A stretch of DNA of 13,070 nt from JAYEJW01 sp034716535 (lineage in GTDB: Bacteria > Pseudomonadota > Gammaproteobacteria > Chromatiales > Chromatiaceae). A program made the translations under genes and the position numbers. This document shows positions 7,494 through 13,070 of the stretch, piece after piece; position 1 is the first letter of the stretch; each line of letters begins with the position of its first letter. The DNA lies in NCBI GenBank assembly GCA_034716535.1, contig JAYEJW010000220.1, forward strand, positions 1 to 13,070. Direction: 5' to 3'. The notes beneath the pieces were generated by a model. That model saw only the letters and a list, made by a program, of their open reading frames with translations, searched no databases and was not told where the DNA came from.

Positions 7494-7586
7494 TCTGTCC
7501 AAAACCTGAGAGTTTGCAGCGAGGTGCGCTGCTGCCCCTTCGGTGGGCCGCTGCTCGTGCGAGAGCCGCGACCACTCTCCAGAGTC
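7493..7586 (-). promoter_or_regulatory. Glycine riboswitch, aptamer II
   Basis: The transcript carries the glycine-aptamer landmarks in order: CTGGAGAG, CCACCGAAGGGGCAGC, a GCAGCG/CGCTGC stem, and AACTCTCAGGTTTTGGACAGAG. P1 can form from CTCTG and CAGAG. The 3' strand of P1 runs directly into the terminator stem, sharing one G and overlapping its possible extension. Known tandem glycine switches upstream of gcvT turn expression on when glycine is bound; that behaviour here is inferred. Confidence 0.92.
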
Positions 7587-7675
7587 GGCGATCCGCCTTG
7601 CGGTCCTTTTGCCTGAGCGATTCCGGGCGGGGTTGCGCCTTCGGCGCCGGTGGATCACCGGTCTCTCCCACAGGG
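7587..7675 (-). promoter_or_regulatory. Glycine riboswitch, aptamer I
   Basis: Upstream member of the tandem pair. The transcript shows GGGAGAGACCGG with a CCGGTG/CACCGG hairpin, then CGCCGAAGGCGCAA, and CTCAGGCAAAAGGACCGC, the classic glycine-aptamer core. A short linker of roughly 15 nt joins it to aptamer II, as in known tandem gcvT leaders. Boundaries are approximate because P1 and the leader-linker helix were not folded by computation. Confidence 0.9.
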
Positions 7676-7691
7676 CTCTTGCCGAGCCGCG

Positions 7692-7720
7692 ACTATAACC
7701 GGCCGAGTTGAGCTTGCCAA
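7692..7720 (-). promoter_or_regulatory. Sigma70-type promoter of the gcv operon
   Basis: -35 TTGGCA (7720-7715) and -10 TATAGT (7697-7692) are separated by exactly 17 bp. Transcription would start near 7685, about 10-15 nt before the first riboswitch aptamer, which fits an untranslated leader of about 290 nt. It begins only 22 bp after the stop codon of the upstream DUF1451 gene. Confidence 0.82.
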
Positions 7721-7736
7721 CCCAAGCATGCCTGGG
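7721..7736. repeat. Near-palindrome abutting the -35 box
   Basis: CCCAAGCATGCCTGGG is a 16-bp inverted repeat around GCATGC with one mismatched pair. It touches the -35 hexamer of the gcv promoter and follows the DUF1451 stop by 6 bp. It could be an operator or a weak 3'-end hairpin of the upstream gene; no U-run supports termination. Confidence 0.4.
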
Positions 7737-7742
7737 GGTGCC

Positions 7743-8285
7743 TTACCCGTCGCTTGTGTCTTCGGTTTCCGTCGCGCGTTTGAAGGAGGTCGCATGACAC
7801 TTGGGGCATGGGGGGATGCGGCCAGTCTTGTGCATCTGCATCTCGGCGCCGCAGGCTGTGCACACCAGGGTGCCCGGGGCCGTTACCTCGCCGGTGTTGT
7901 AGAAGCTTGCTTCCCGCGCCTGATCGGCCCAGTTCCGTAACTGAAGGCTGGTCTGGTCCGCGACTCGGGAGAAGGCATCCAGCATCCGCTGTTCGATGAG
8001 AGCGAGGTCGAAACGCCACCACTTCTTCAGGTCCTCGCCGGTCTCGGCGATATAGCCCGCGGCATCCTTGATGTCCCGCTCGACGTACTCGGCCACCTTG
8101 TTGGCCTCCTCGCGGGTCAGCTCGCCGAGCTCGACCATGTTGTCCCGCGCCTTCTCGAGCATCTCGCGAACGGCCGGCACCGTCTCCTTCTCCGCGTGCT
8201 CGATCATTTCGTGGGTGCGCTTGAGCATATGCTCGTACGCGTCGACCAGCTTGTCGACGGTGTCGGGTTTCTCGTGTTCGGACAT
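7743..8285 (-). CDS. DUF1451 zinc-ribbon protein (YbeL-like)
   Basis: 180 residues. The first 110 or so are highly charged and helical-looking, with heptad-like patterns (likely coiled coil). A C-terminal zinc ribbon has Cys142-X2-Cys145 and Cys160-X2-Cys163, with the GRIPPCPKCHATSF segment typical of the DUF1451 family, whose E. coli member is YbeL. The family's function is unknown. The ATG at 8283-8285 is chosen because AGGAGGT lies 6 nt upstream; the frame is open further but without family support. In E. coli ybeL also lies divergently beside leuS, so the neighbourhood appears conserved. Transcription runs towards the gcv promoter, and read-through into the riboswitch leader is possible. 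Confidence 0.9.
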   Translation of the reverse strand: MSEHEKPDTVDKLVDAYEHMLKRTHEMIEHAEKETVPAVREMLEKARDNMVELGELTREEANKVAEYVERDIKDAAGYIAETGEDLKKWWRFDLALIEQRMLDAFSRVADQTSLQLRNWADQAREASFYNTGEVTAPGTLVCTACGAEMQMHKTGRIPPCPKCHATSFKRATETEDTSDG

Positions 8286-8432
8286 TGCTACCTCCTGGTG
8301 GTCAACCTCGAATCCTACCCCAACATCCTGAGGGACGTCGGTTGCTCCTACCTCAAGTGTGCTGCAAGCCGGGAAAATGGCAACTCGCCCGTGTGATTGC
8401 GGGAAAAGCGGGCTCAAGCGGCGATCGGATGC

Positions 8433-8597
8433 TCAGTCGAGATCCAGGATCGAGCGAATCGCGCTGCGTTTTTCATCCGAGAATCCGGCGAGCTCGTCGA
8501 GCTGCAGCCAGCCCTGCTGGACGAGCCGGGCGAAAACGAAGACGAGCTGCGAGTAGCGGTAGTCGTATTTGCGGTCGCTTTGGTTTCGCAGAAGCAT
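8433..8597 (-). CDS. Small conserved-looking protein, 54 residues, divergent from leuS
   Basis: Short ORF MLLRNQSDRKYDYRYSQLVF... ending in SILDLD. It reads like a compact two-helix protein: a KYDYRYSQL start, an amphipathic VFVFARLVQQGWLQLDELAGF segment, then a charged EKRSAIRSIL helix. Codon third positions are GC-rich, as in the neighbours. I recall similar small hypothetical proteins in related bacteria but cannot name a family or function. An in-frame TGA lies seven codons upstream of the ATG, so the ATG at 8595-8597 is the only standard start there. The nearest purine-rich site (AAGGA) is about 13-14 nt away, which is far. The ATG is 55 bp from the leuS ATG on the other strand, and the stop is 147 bp before the DUF1451 start. 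It could still be a chance ORF. Confidence 0.6.
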   Translation of the reverse strand: MLLRNQSDRKYDYRYSQLVFVFARLVQQGWLQLDELAGFSDEKRSAIRSILDLD

Positions 8598-8652
8598 AGC
8601 AAACTGCGGTATCCTTCAGCGCATTTTTCGAGTTCAGATTTTACGAGCGGCG

Positions 8653-11211
8653 ATGCAGAAAGAGTACGACCCGCGGGCGATCGAGACCGCGGCCCAGAAT
8701 TATTGGGAGGAGAGCGCCTCCTTCAAGGCGGTGGAGGATCCGAGCCGGGAGAAATTCTATTGCCTGTCCATGTTTCCCTATCCCTCCGGGCGCCTTCACA
8801 TGGGGCACGTGCGCAACTACACCATCGGGGACGTGATTGCCCGCTACCAGCGCATGCTGGGCAAGAACGTGCTCCAGCCCATGGGGTGGGACGCCTTCGG
8901 CCTGCCGGCGGAGAACGCGGCCATCAAGCACGGGATCCCACCGTCCCAGTGGACCAAGTCCAACGTCGAGTACATGAAGGCCCAGCTCAAACAGCTCGGC
9001 TTCGGCTATGACTGGGACCGGGAGCTGGCCACCTGCGATCCGGATTACTACAAATGGGAGCAGTGGCTGTTCACGCGCCTGATGGAGAAGGGCATCGCCT
9101 ACCGGGCCACGGCCACCGTGAACTGGGACCCGGTGGACCAGACCGTGCTCGCCAACGAGCAGGTGATCGATGGTCGCGGCTGGCGTTCCGGGGCGCCGGT
9201 GGAGAAGCGCGAGATCGAGCAGTGGTTCGTGCGTATCACGGACTATGCGCAGGAACTGCTGGATGCGATCGACGGGTTGGACGGTTGGCCCGAGCAGGTG
9301 CGCACCATGCAGCGCAACTGGATCGGACGCTCCGAGGGCGTGTACATGGAGTTCGGCATCGAGGGCTCCGATGAAAAGCTCGGCATCTACACCACCCGCC
9401 CCGATACGGTCATGGGCGTGACCTACGTCGCAGTGGCCGCGGAGCATCCGTTGGCCAAACAGGCCGCGAAGGGCGATCCGGACCTGGATGCCTTCATCGA
9501 GGAGTGCCGCCAGGGCGGGATCTCGGAGGCCGAGATCGAGACCATGGAGAAGAAGGGTCATGCCCTCGGGATCAGTGCGCTGCACCCGATCACGGGCGAG
9601 CCGGTGCCCATCTTCGCCGCCAACTTCGTGCTCATGGGATACGGCACCGGTGCGGTCATGGCGGTTCCGGCCCACGACCAACGAGACTGGGAGTTCGCCG
9701 ACAAGTACGGGGTCCCGAAAAAGCAGGTGATTTTCTCGGTCGACGACAGTCCCTGCGGCATCGCGGAGGCGGCCTACGTGGAGAAGGGCCTGCTGCGCGA
9801 TTCGGGCCCATTCGACGGTCTCAGCTCGGACCTGGCCTTCGATGCTATCGCGGATTGGCTTTCAGAGCGCGGAAGGGGCCAGAAAAGGGTCAACTTCCGG
9901 CTGCGCGACTGGGGTGTGTCGCGCCAGCGCTATTGGGGCTGCCCCATCCCGGTCGTGCACACTGGCGACGGCGGCATCCGTCCGGAAACTGATCTCCCTG
10001 TCCGTCTCCCCGAGGACGTAGTGGTAGACGGCTCCGGCTCGCCGCTAAAAAAAATGCCCTCATTCTCGGATCTCGCCAACGGCGAGATCCGAGAGACGGA
10101 CACCTTCGACACCTTCTTCGAGTCCTCCTGGTACTACGCCCGTTTCTGCTCCAGCGACTGCGACACGGCCATGCTCGACGAGCGCGCCCGATACTGGCTG
10201 CCAGTTGATCAGTACGTGGGCGGCATCGAGCACGCGGTGCTCCACCTGCTCTATGCCCGCTACTTTCACAAGCTGATGCGCGACGAGGGGCTGGTGGATT
10301 GCGACGAGCCCTTCAGTCACCTGCTCACCCAGGGCATGGTGGTGGCCGAGACCTATTACAGGGAGGGCTCTGACGGGCGCAAGCATTGGTTCAATCCCGC
10401 CGACGTGGACGTCGAGCGGGACGAGAAAGGCCGGCTGGTGCGCTCGGTGTTGCGGGAGGATGGCGAGCCGGTCACCTTTGGCGGCATCGAGAAGATGTCC
10501 AAGTCGAAGAACAACGGCGTGGACCCCCAGGCCCTCACGGATCGCTACGGTGCGGATACGGTGCGGCTGTACACCATGTTCACCTCGCCGCCCGATCAGT
10601 CCCTCGAATGGAACGACGAAGGCGTCGAGGGGGCCTCGCGTTTTCTCAAGCGGTTGTGGACTCTCGCCCTGAAGAAGGGCGAGGCGCTGCGAGGAGCGGG
10701 CGACCTGGTTGATCTGGGTGACTCTGAACAGGCCGCCAGGCGGGAGCTCCATGCCGCCCTCAAGAAGGCCCTGTTCGACTACGAGCGCCAGCAGTTCAAC
10801 ACCGTGGTCTCGGGCTGCATGACCATGGTCAACGCGCTTTACAAGCTGGGCGACTCCCCGGCGGGGCTTGCGGTGTTGCGGGAGGGTTTAAGCATCGTGC
10901 TGCGCCTGCTCGGGCCCATCGCGCCCCACGTCACCCACCATCTGTGGCGCGAGCTGATGTTCGGCGACGACATCCTTGGTTCCGATTGGCCGCAAGTGGA
11001 CGAGGGGGCGCTCAAGCAGGACAGCATCGAGTACGTGGTCCAGGTCAACGGCAAAGTGCGGGGCAAGGTCCAGGTGCCCGCGGACGCCGCGAATGACGCT
11101 ATCGAGCAGGCGGCGCTCGCCAACGACAACGTCCGGCGTTTCATCGGCGATGCTTCGGTGCGCAAGATCGTCGTGGTGCCGAGAAAGCTGGTCAACATTG
11201 TGGCGCGTTAG
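8653..11211 (+). CDS. leuS: Leucine-tRNA ligase
   Basis: Class I aminoacyl-tRNA synthetase charging tRNA-Leu. 852 residues, against 860 in E. coli. The HIGH-type motif is HMGH at 49-52 (PSGRLHMGHVRNYTIGD). The CP1 editing domain holds TTRPDT at 247-252, including Arg249 and Thr252, and AHDQRD with Asp342 and Asp345. ETDTFDTFFESSWYYARF follows, then KMSKS at 614-618, and the C-terminal VQVNGKVRGKVQVP. Like E. coli LeuRS it lacks the Cys pairs of a zinc knuckle before ETDTFDTF. The ATG at 8653 fits the family N-terminus; the Shine-Dalgarno is poor. A possible -10, TATCCT at 8610-8615, lacks a good -35. Odd: an in-phase A8 run at 10047-10054 followed by a perfect hairpin. Confidence 0.98.
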   Translation: MQKEYDPRAIETAAQNYWEESASFKAVEDPSREKFYCLSMFPYPSGRLHMGHVRNYTIGDVIARYQRMLGKNVLQPMGWDAFGLPAENAAIKHGIPPSQWTKSNVEYMKAQLKQLGFGYDWDRELATCDPDYYKWEQWLFTRLMEKGIAYRATATVNWDPVDQTVLANEQVIDGRGWRSGAPVEKREIEQWFVRITDYAQELLDAIDGLDGWPEQVRTMQRNWIGRSEGVYMEFGIEGSDEKLGIYTTRPDTVMGVTYVAVAAEHPLAKQAAKGDPDLDAFIEECRQGGISEAEIETMEKKGHALGISALHPITGEPVPIFAANFVLMGYGTGAVMAVPAHDQRDWEFADKYGVPKKQVIFSVDDSPCGIAEAAYVEKGLLRDSGPFDGLSSDLAFDAIADWLSERGRGQKRVNFRLRDWGVSRQRYWGCPIPVVHTGDGGIRPETDLPVRLPEDVVVDGSGSPLKKMPSFSDLANGEIRETDTFDTFFESSWYYARFCSSDCDTAMLDERARYWLPVDQYVGGIEHAVLHLLYARYFHKLMRDEGLVDCDEPFSHLLTQGMVVAETYYREGSDGRKHWFNPADVDVERDEKGRLVRSVLREDGEPVTFGGIEKMSKSKNNGVDPQALTDRYGADTVRLYTMFTSPPDQSLEWNDEGVEGASRFLKRLWTLALKKGEALRGAGDLVDLGDSEQAARRELHAALKKALFDYERQQFNTVVSGCMTMVNALYKLGDSPAGLAVLREGLSIVLRLLGPIAPHVTHHLWRELMFGDDILGSDWPQVDEGALKQDSIEYVVQVNGKVRGKVQVPADAANDAIEQAALANDNVRRFIGDASVRKIVVVPRKLVNIVAR
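10047..10094 (+). other. A8 run plus perfect 14-bp hairpin inside leuS (candidate frameshift site)
   Basis: Codons CTA AAA AAA ATG contain A AAA AAA in the phase required of a -1 slippery heptamer. After 10 nt a perfect stem follows, TCTCGGATCTCGCC (10064-10077) with GGCGAGATCCGAGA (10081-10094) and a 3-nt loop. A -1 shift would add 51 codons and stop at 10206-10208, giving about 518 residues with the editing domain but no KMSKS. The structure is seen; a function is inference. Confidence 0.4.
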
Positions 11212-11269
11212 CCGCGGGGACTCTCGTACAGACAGTCGGCGGCTCGCGGAAGTTGTGGAAGGAGACAGA

Positions 11270-11776
11270 ATGGTGCTTCGTTTTGTTCGTTCGGGTAGCG
11301 CCCTGGTGGCGGCGACGCTTGTGGTGGCGCTGAGTGCCTGCGGGTTCCACTTGCGGGGTGTCGTGGATATTCCCCCGGAGCTCAACCCGATGTACATCGA
11401 GGCGCCCGGCGGCTCGCCCGTGCGCGCGGCGATTGTGCAGCGTCTGAGTGGCTCCCAGGTACAGTTGGCGGCGAAGCCGCAGGACGCTCGGGTCATCATC
11501 CGGATCGCGAACGAGTCACGCAGCTCCCGTGTCGCGGCGGTTGATAGGGACGGCAAGGTTCTGGCCTCCGAGCTTCACTATCGGGTCGCGTTCGAGGCGC
11601 TCGCTGCGGATGGCGAGCAGCGGGTCCCACAGCAGGCCCTCGATTTGGTGCGCACCTACGAGAACCCGGATGTTGAGGTGCTGGGTAAGCAACTGGAGGC
11701 GGACCTGATCTACGAGGATCTCATTCAGGAAGCCGCCGACCGTATACTGGGCCGCCTGCGGGCCGCGCTCTTGTAA
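11270..11776 (+). CDS. lptE: LPS-assembly lipoprotein LptE
   Basis: Outer-membrane lipoprotein that plugs and helps assemble LptD, the lipopolysaccharide exporter. 168 residues, somewhat shorter than E. coli LptE (193). The signal peptide has Arg residues, a hydrophobic ALVAATLVVALSAC segment and the lipobox LSAC, giving lipidated Cys24, followed by GFHLRG, the usual LptE mature N-terminus. A C-terminal helix (IYEDLIQEAADRILGRL) fits the family. The ATG at 11270-11272 is chosen for the AAGGAG 5 nt upstream and the complete signal peptide; the longer open frame upstream is leuS shadow. It is 58 bp after leuS and 78 bp before holA, probably one transcription unit. Confidence 0.95.
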   Translation: MVLRFVRSGSALVAATLVVALSACGFHLRGVVDIPPELNPMYIEAPGGSPVRAAIVQRLSGSQVQLAAKPQDARVIIRIANESRSSRVAAVDRDGKVLASELHYRVAFEALAADGEQRVPQQALDLVRTYENPDVEVLGKQLEADLIYEDLIQEAADRILGRLRAALL

Positions 11777-11854
11777 GCGTATCCATGTGTGGCGTTTGCG
11801 GCTGCAGGTGGTGGTCGCGGCCACGGTCCTGAAGCTGTAGGAGTCGTCCCCCTC

Positions 11855-12904
11855 ATGCGCATGCAGTTTCAGCAACTCTCGGCCCATCTGCAGCGCTCGC
11901 TGGCCCCCGTGTACCTCATCTGCGGCGAAGAGCCTCTGCAGCTTGGCGACGCCGCGCAGGCGGTGCGCGATGAGGCCCGCCGACAGGGGTTCGATGAGCG
12001 CGAGCTGCTGGAGCTGGAGGCGGGCTTCGATTGGGGTCGCCTCTCCGCCGCCGCGGACGCCCTGTCCTTGTTCTCCGCCCGCAAGCTGATCGAGCTGCGT
12101 CTTGGCGGTGAGCGTATCGGTCGCGAGGGTGCCGCGGCCGTGCGTACCTACTGCGAGAGCCCCGCCGAGGATAACCTGCTGTTGATTCTCGCGCCGGGTC
12201 TCGAGCGTAAGGAGCTCAAGAACAAGTGGGTGCAGGCGGTGGATCGTGCCGGAGTGGTGCTCCAGGTGTGGCCGATCGAAGGCGGACGCCTGGTGGCTTG
12301 GATCGAGCAGCGCCTTCGAGATCGTGGCCTGCAGCCCGCCCCGGGTGTGGCGGTCGTGCTGGCCGATCGGGTGGAAGGCAACCTGCTGGCAGCGGCCCAG
12401 GAAATCGAAAAGCTCAGGCTGCTCTACGGCACCGGAACCCTAGACAGCGTTAAGCTGACGAGCGCCATTTCCGACAGCGCCCGCTACGACGTCTTCGATC
12501 TCACCGACGCCGCCCTGGTCGGCGACCGGGCGAGGGTACACCGCATCATCAGCGGCCTCGCCGCCGAGGGGACGGCCCCGGCGCTGGTGCTGTGGGCCGT
12601 AGCGCGGGAGCTGCGCATGCTGGCCTCGGCCGCATTCGCCGCGCGCCAGGGCGCGGGCGCGCTCAGCGCCGTGTTCGACGCCCATAGGGTCTGGGAGTCG
12701 CGGCGGCGCCTGGTGCGCGAGGCAATCAAGCGGCTTCCTCTGCCCTGTCTGCACGGCCTGGTGGTAGGGTGTGCCCTGGTGGACCGCCAGATCAAGGGCT
12801 CGTCACCCGGGGACCCCTGGCAGGGGTTGGCGCACCTCGCCGACGATCTGGCCGCCGGCGCAACGGCGGATCCACCCCGGAGTACTAGGGGGGAAATCTG
12901 CTAG
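11855..12904 (+). CDS. holA: DNA polymerase III subunit delta
   Basis: Clamp-loader subunit that opens the beta sliding clamp. 349 residues (E. coli HolA 343). Alignable blocks from memory of the E. coli protein: the N-terminal MQFQQLSAHLQRSLAPVYLICGEEPL; ADALSLFSARKLIELRL; EGNLLAAAQEIEKLRLLYG; a DSARYDVFDLTDAALVGD segment at the start of the middle domain; and the C-terminal VFDAHRVWESRRRLVREA. The ATG at 11855 is preceded by AGGAG 11 nt upstream; a second ATG two codons later is possible. It follows lptE and precedes proA, matching the gammaproteobacterial leuS-lptE-holA cluster. Confidence 0.95.
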   Translation: MRMQFQQLSAHLQRSLAPVYLICGEEPLQLGDAAQAVRDEARRQGFDERELLELEAGFDWGRLSAAADALSLFSARKLIELRLGGERIGREGAAAVRTYCESPAEDNLLLILAPGLERKELKNKWVQAVDRAGVVLQVWPIEGGRLVAWIEQRLRDRGLQPAPGVAVVLADRVEGNLLAAAQEIEKLRLLYGTGTLDSVKLTSAISDSARYDVFDLTDAALVGDRARVHRIISGLAAEGTAPALVLWAVARELRMLASAAFAARQGAGALSAVFDAHRVWESRRRLVREAIKRLPLPCLHGLVVGCALVDRQIKGSSPGDPWQGLAHLADDLAAGATADPPRSTRGEIC

Positions 12905-12907
12905 AAT
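12899..12907 (+). promoter_or_regulatory. Possible extended -10 promoter for proA
   Basis: TGCTAGAAT is an extended -10 (TGn-TAGAAT) overlapping the holA stop codon, 33 bp before the proA ATG. No matching -35 is visible. It might give proA its own transcript. Confidence 0.35.
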
Positions 12908-12940
12908 CCAGGCCCGATCAACGCGGGAGTTATTGAGCCG

Positions 12941-13070
12941 ATGTCCGACATCCAGATCACCGACGTGGACGCCTACATGCAGCAGGGCTCTATCCTTGGC
13001 CGCGGAATCGGCACGTGCCAGGACGCGCGAAGCGTTTCTGGCGCGCACGCCGACCTGCTGCATGTAGGCG
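12941..13070 (+). CDS. proA: Glutamate-5-semialdehyde dehydrogenase, 5' start only, rearranged
   Basis: ProA reduces glutamyl-5-phosphate to the semialdehyde in proline synthesis. Only the start is here. The ATG follows GGGAG by 11 nt and encodes MSDIQITDVDAYMQQ, a typical beginning. After 15 codons the plus strand reads a non-ProA sequence, while the minus strand of 13053-12987 encodes a convincing ProA continuation, VGVRARNASRVLARAD and onward through AAKDRA. Flipping that 67-bp piece restores one continuous frame matching the family pattern (G-x-A-x-x-A-S-x-x-L-A, then K-[DN]-R-x-L). As written the gene is broken. Cause: most likely a fold-back chimera at a contig end, less likely a real inversion. 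Identification rests on about 40 residues. Confidence 0.75.
   Translation, partial: MSDIQITDVDAYMQQGSILGRGIGTCQDARSVSGAHADLLHVG
12970..13070. repeat. Perfect 17-bp inverted repeat flanking a flipped 67-bp piece of proA
   Basis: CGCCTACATGCAGCAGG (12970-12986) and its exact reverse complement CCTGCTGCATGTAGGCG (13054-13070) enclose 12987-13053. The right arm ends on the last base of the window, so the repeat may be longer. The enclosed piece is in antisense orientation relative to proA. Confidence 0.95.

Noticed and set aside
7396..7671. 92-codon in-frame N-terminal extension of GcvT
   Set aside because: It translates the riboswitch and terminator, is Arg-rich and non-family; the internal ATG at 7395 has a good ribosome binding site and the family N-terminus.
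8286..8417. Extension of the DUF1451 protein to an upstream ATG
   Set aside because: The AGGAGGT Shine-Dalgarno lies inside the extension directly before the chosen ATG, and the added residues lack family character.
8580..8615. Possible leuS promoter with -10 TATCCT
   Set aside because: No acceptable -35 at 16-18 bp; too weak to list as a site.
8641..9681. 346-codon open frame antisense to leuS
   Set aside because: High-GC shadow of leuS, rich in Gly/His/Leu/Val low-complexity sequence, with no family resemblance; leuS is certain on the other strand.
10060..10752. 230-codon open frame antisense to leuS
   Set aside because: Codon-bias shadow; no recognisable domain or ribosome binding site.
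12803..13063. Minus-strand 86-residue frame starting MQQVGVRARNASRVLARAD
   Set aside because: Only the first 30 or so residues are real (ProA); the rest is antisense of the proA start and holA end. It is a product of the fold-back, not a gene.

Overview
The window is chromosomal DNA from a high-GC gammaproteobacterium, most like the Chromatiales / purple-sulfur-bacterium side of the class. That placement is an inference from protein similarity recalled from memory, the split P-protein of the glycine cleavage system, and the order leuS-lptE-holA with a DUF1451 (YbeL-like) gene divergent upstream. No tRNA, rRNA, IS element or CRISPR array was seen.

Left half (1-7720, all minus strand, transcribed right to left): one long apparent operon gcvT-gcvH-gcvPA-tpx-gcvPB-dgkA-moaB-moeA. 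It starts from a clear sigma70-type promoter (TTGGCA-17 bp-TATAGT) and passes through a tandem glycine riboswitch that ends in a strong intrinsic terminator just before gcvT. The T, H and two-subunit P proteins form most of the glycine cleavage system; the L-protein gene is not here. A thiol peroxidase gene (tpx) lies between the two P-protein subunit genes and has a perfect stem-loop on each side. Past gcvPB come diacylglycerol kinase and two molybdenum-cofactor genes. moeA runs off the left edge.

Middle (7743-8652): a DUF1451 zinc-ribbon gene on the minus strand with a very strong Shine-Dalgarno, and upstream of it a likely 54-residue protein gene that diverges from leuS.

Right half (8653-13070, plus strand): leuS, lptE and holA, a conserved gammaproteobacterial cluster, followed by the start of proA. 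The proA start is rearranged. After 15 codons the sequence flips to the opposite strand of proA, inside a perfect 17-bp inverted repeat whose second arm ends on the last base of the window. Reinverting the 67-bp loop restores a convincing ProA N-terminus. This is either a fold-back assembly/amplification chimera at a contig end (favoured) or a small invertible segment.

Other points of interest are an in-phase A8 slippery run followed 10 nt later by a perfect 14-bp hairpin inside leuS, and the architecture of the glycine-controlled operon. Most of the window is ordinary housekeeping DNA.
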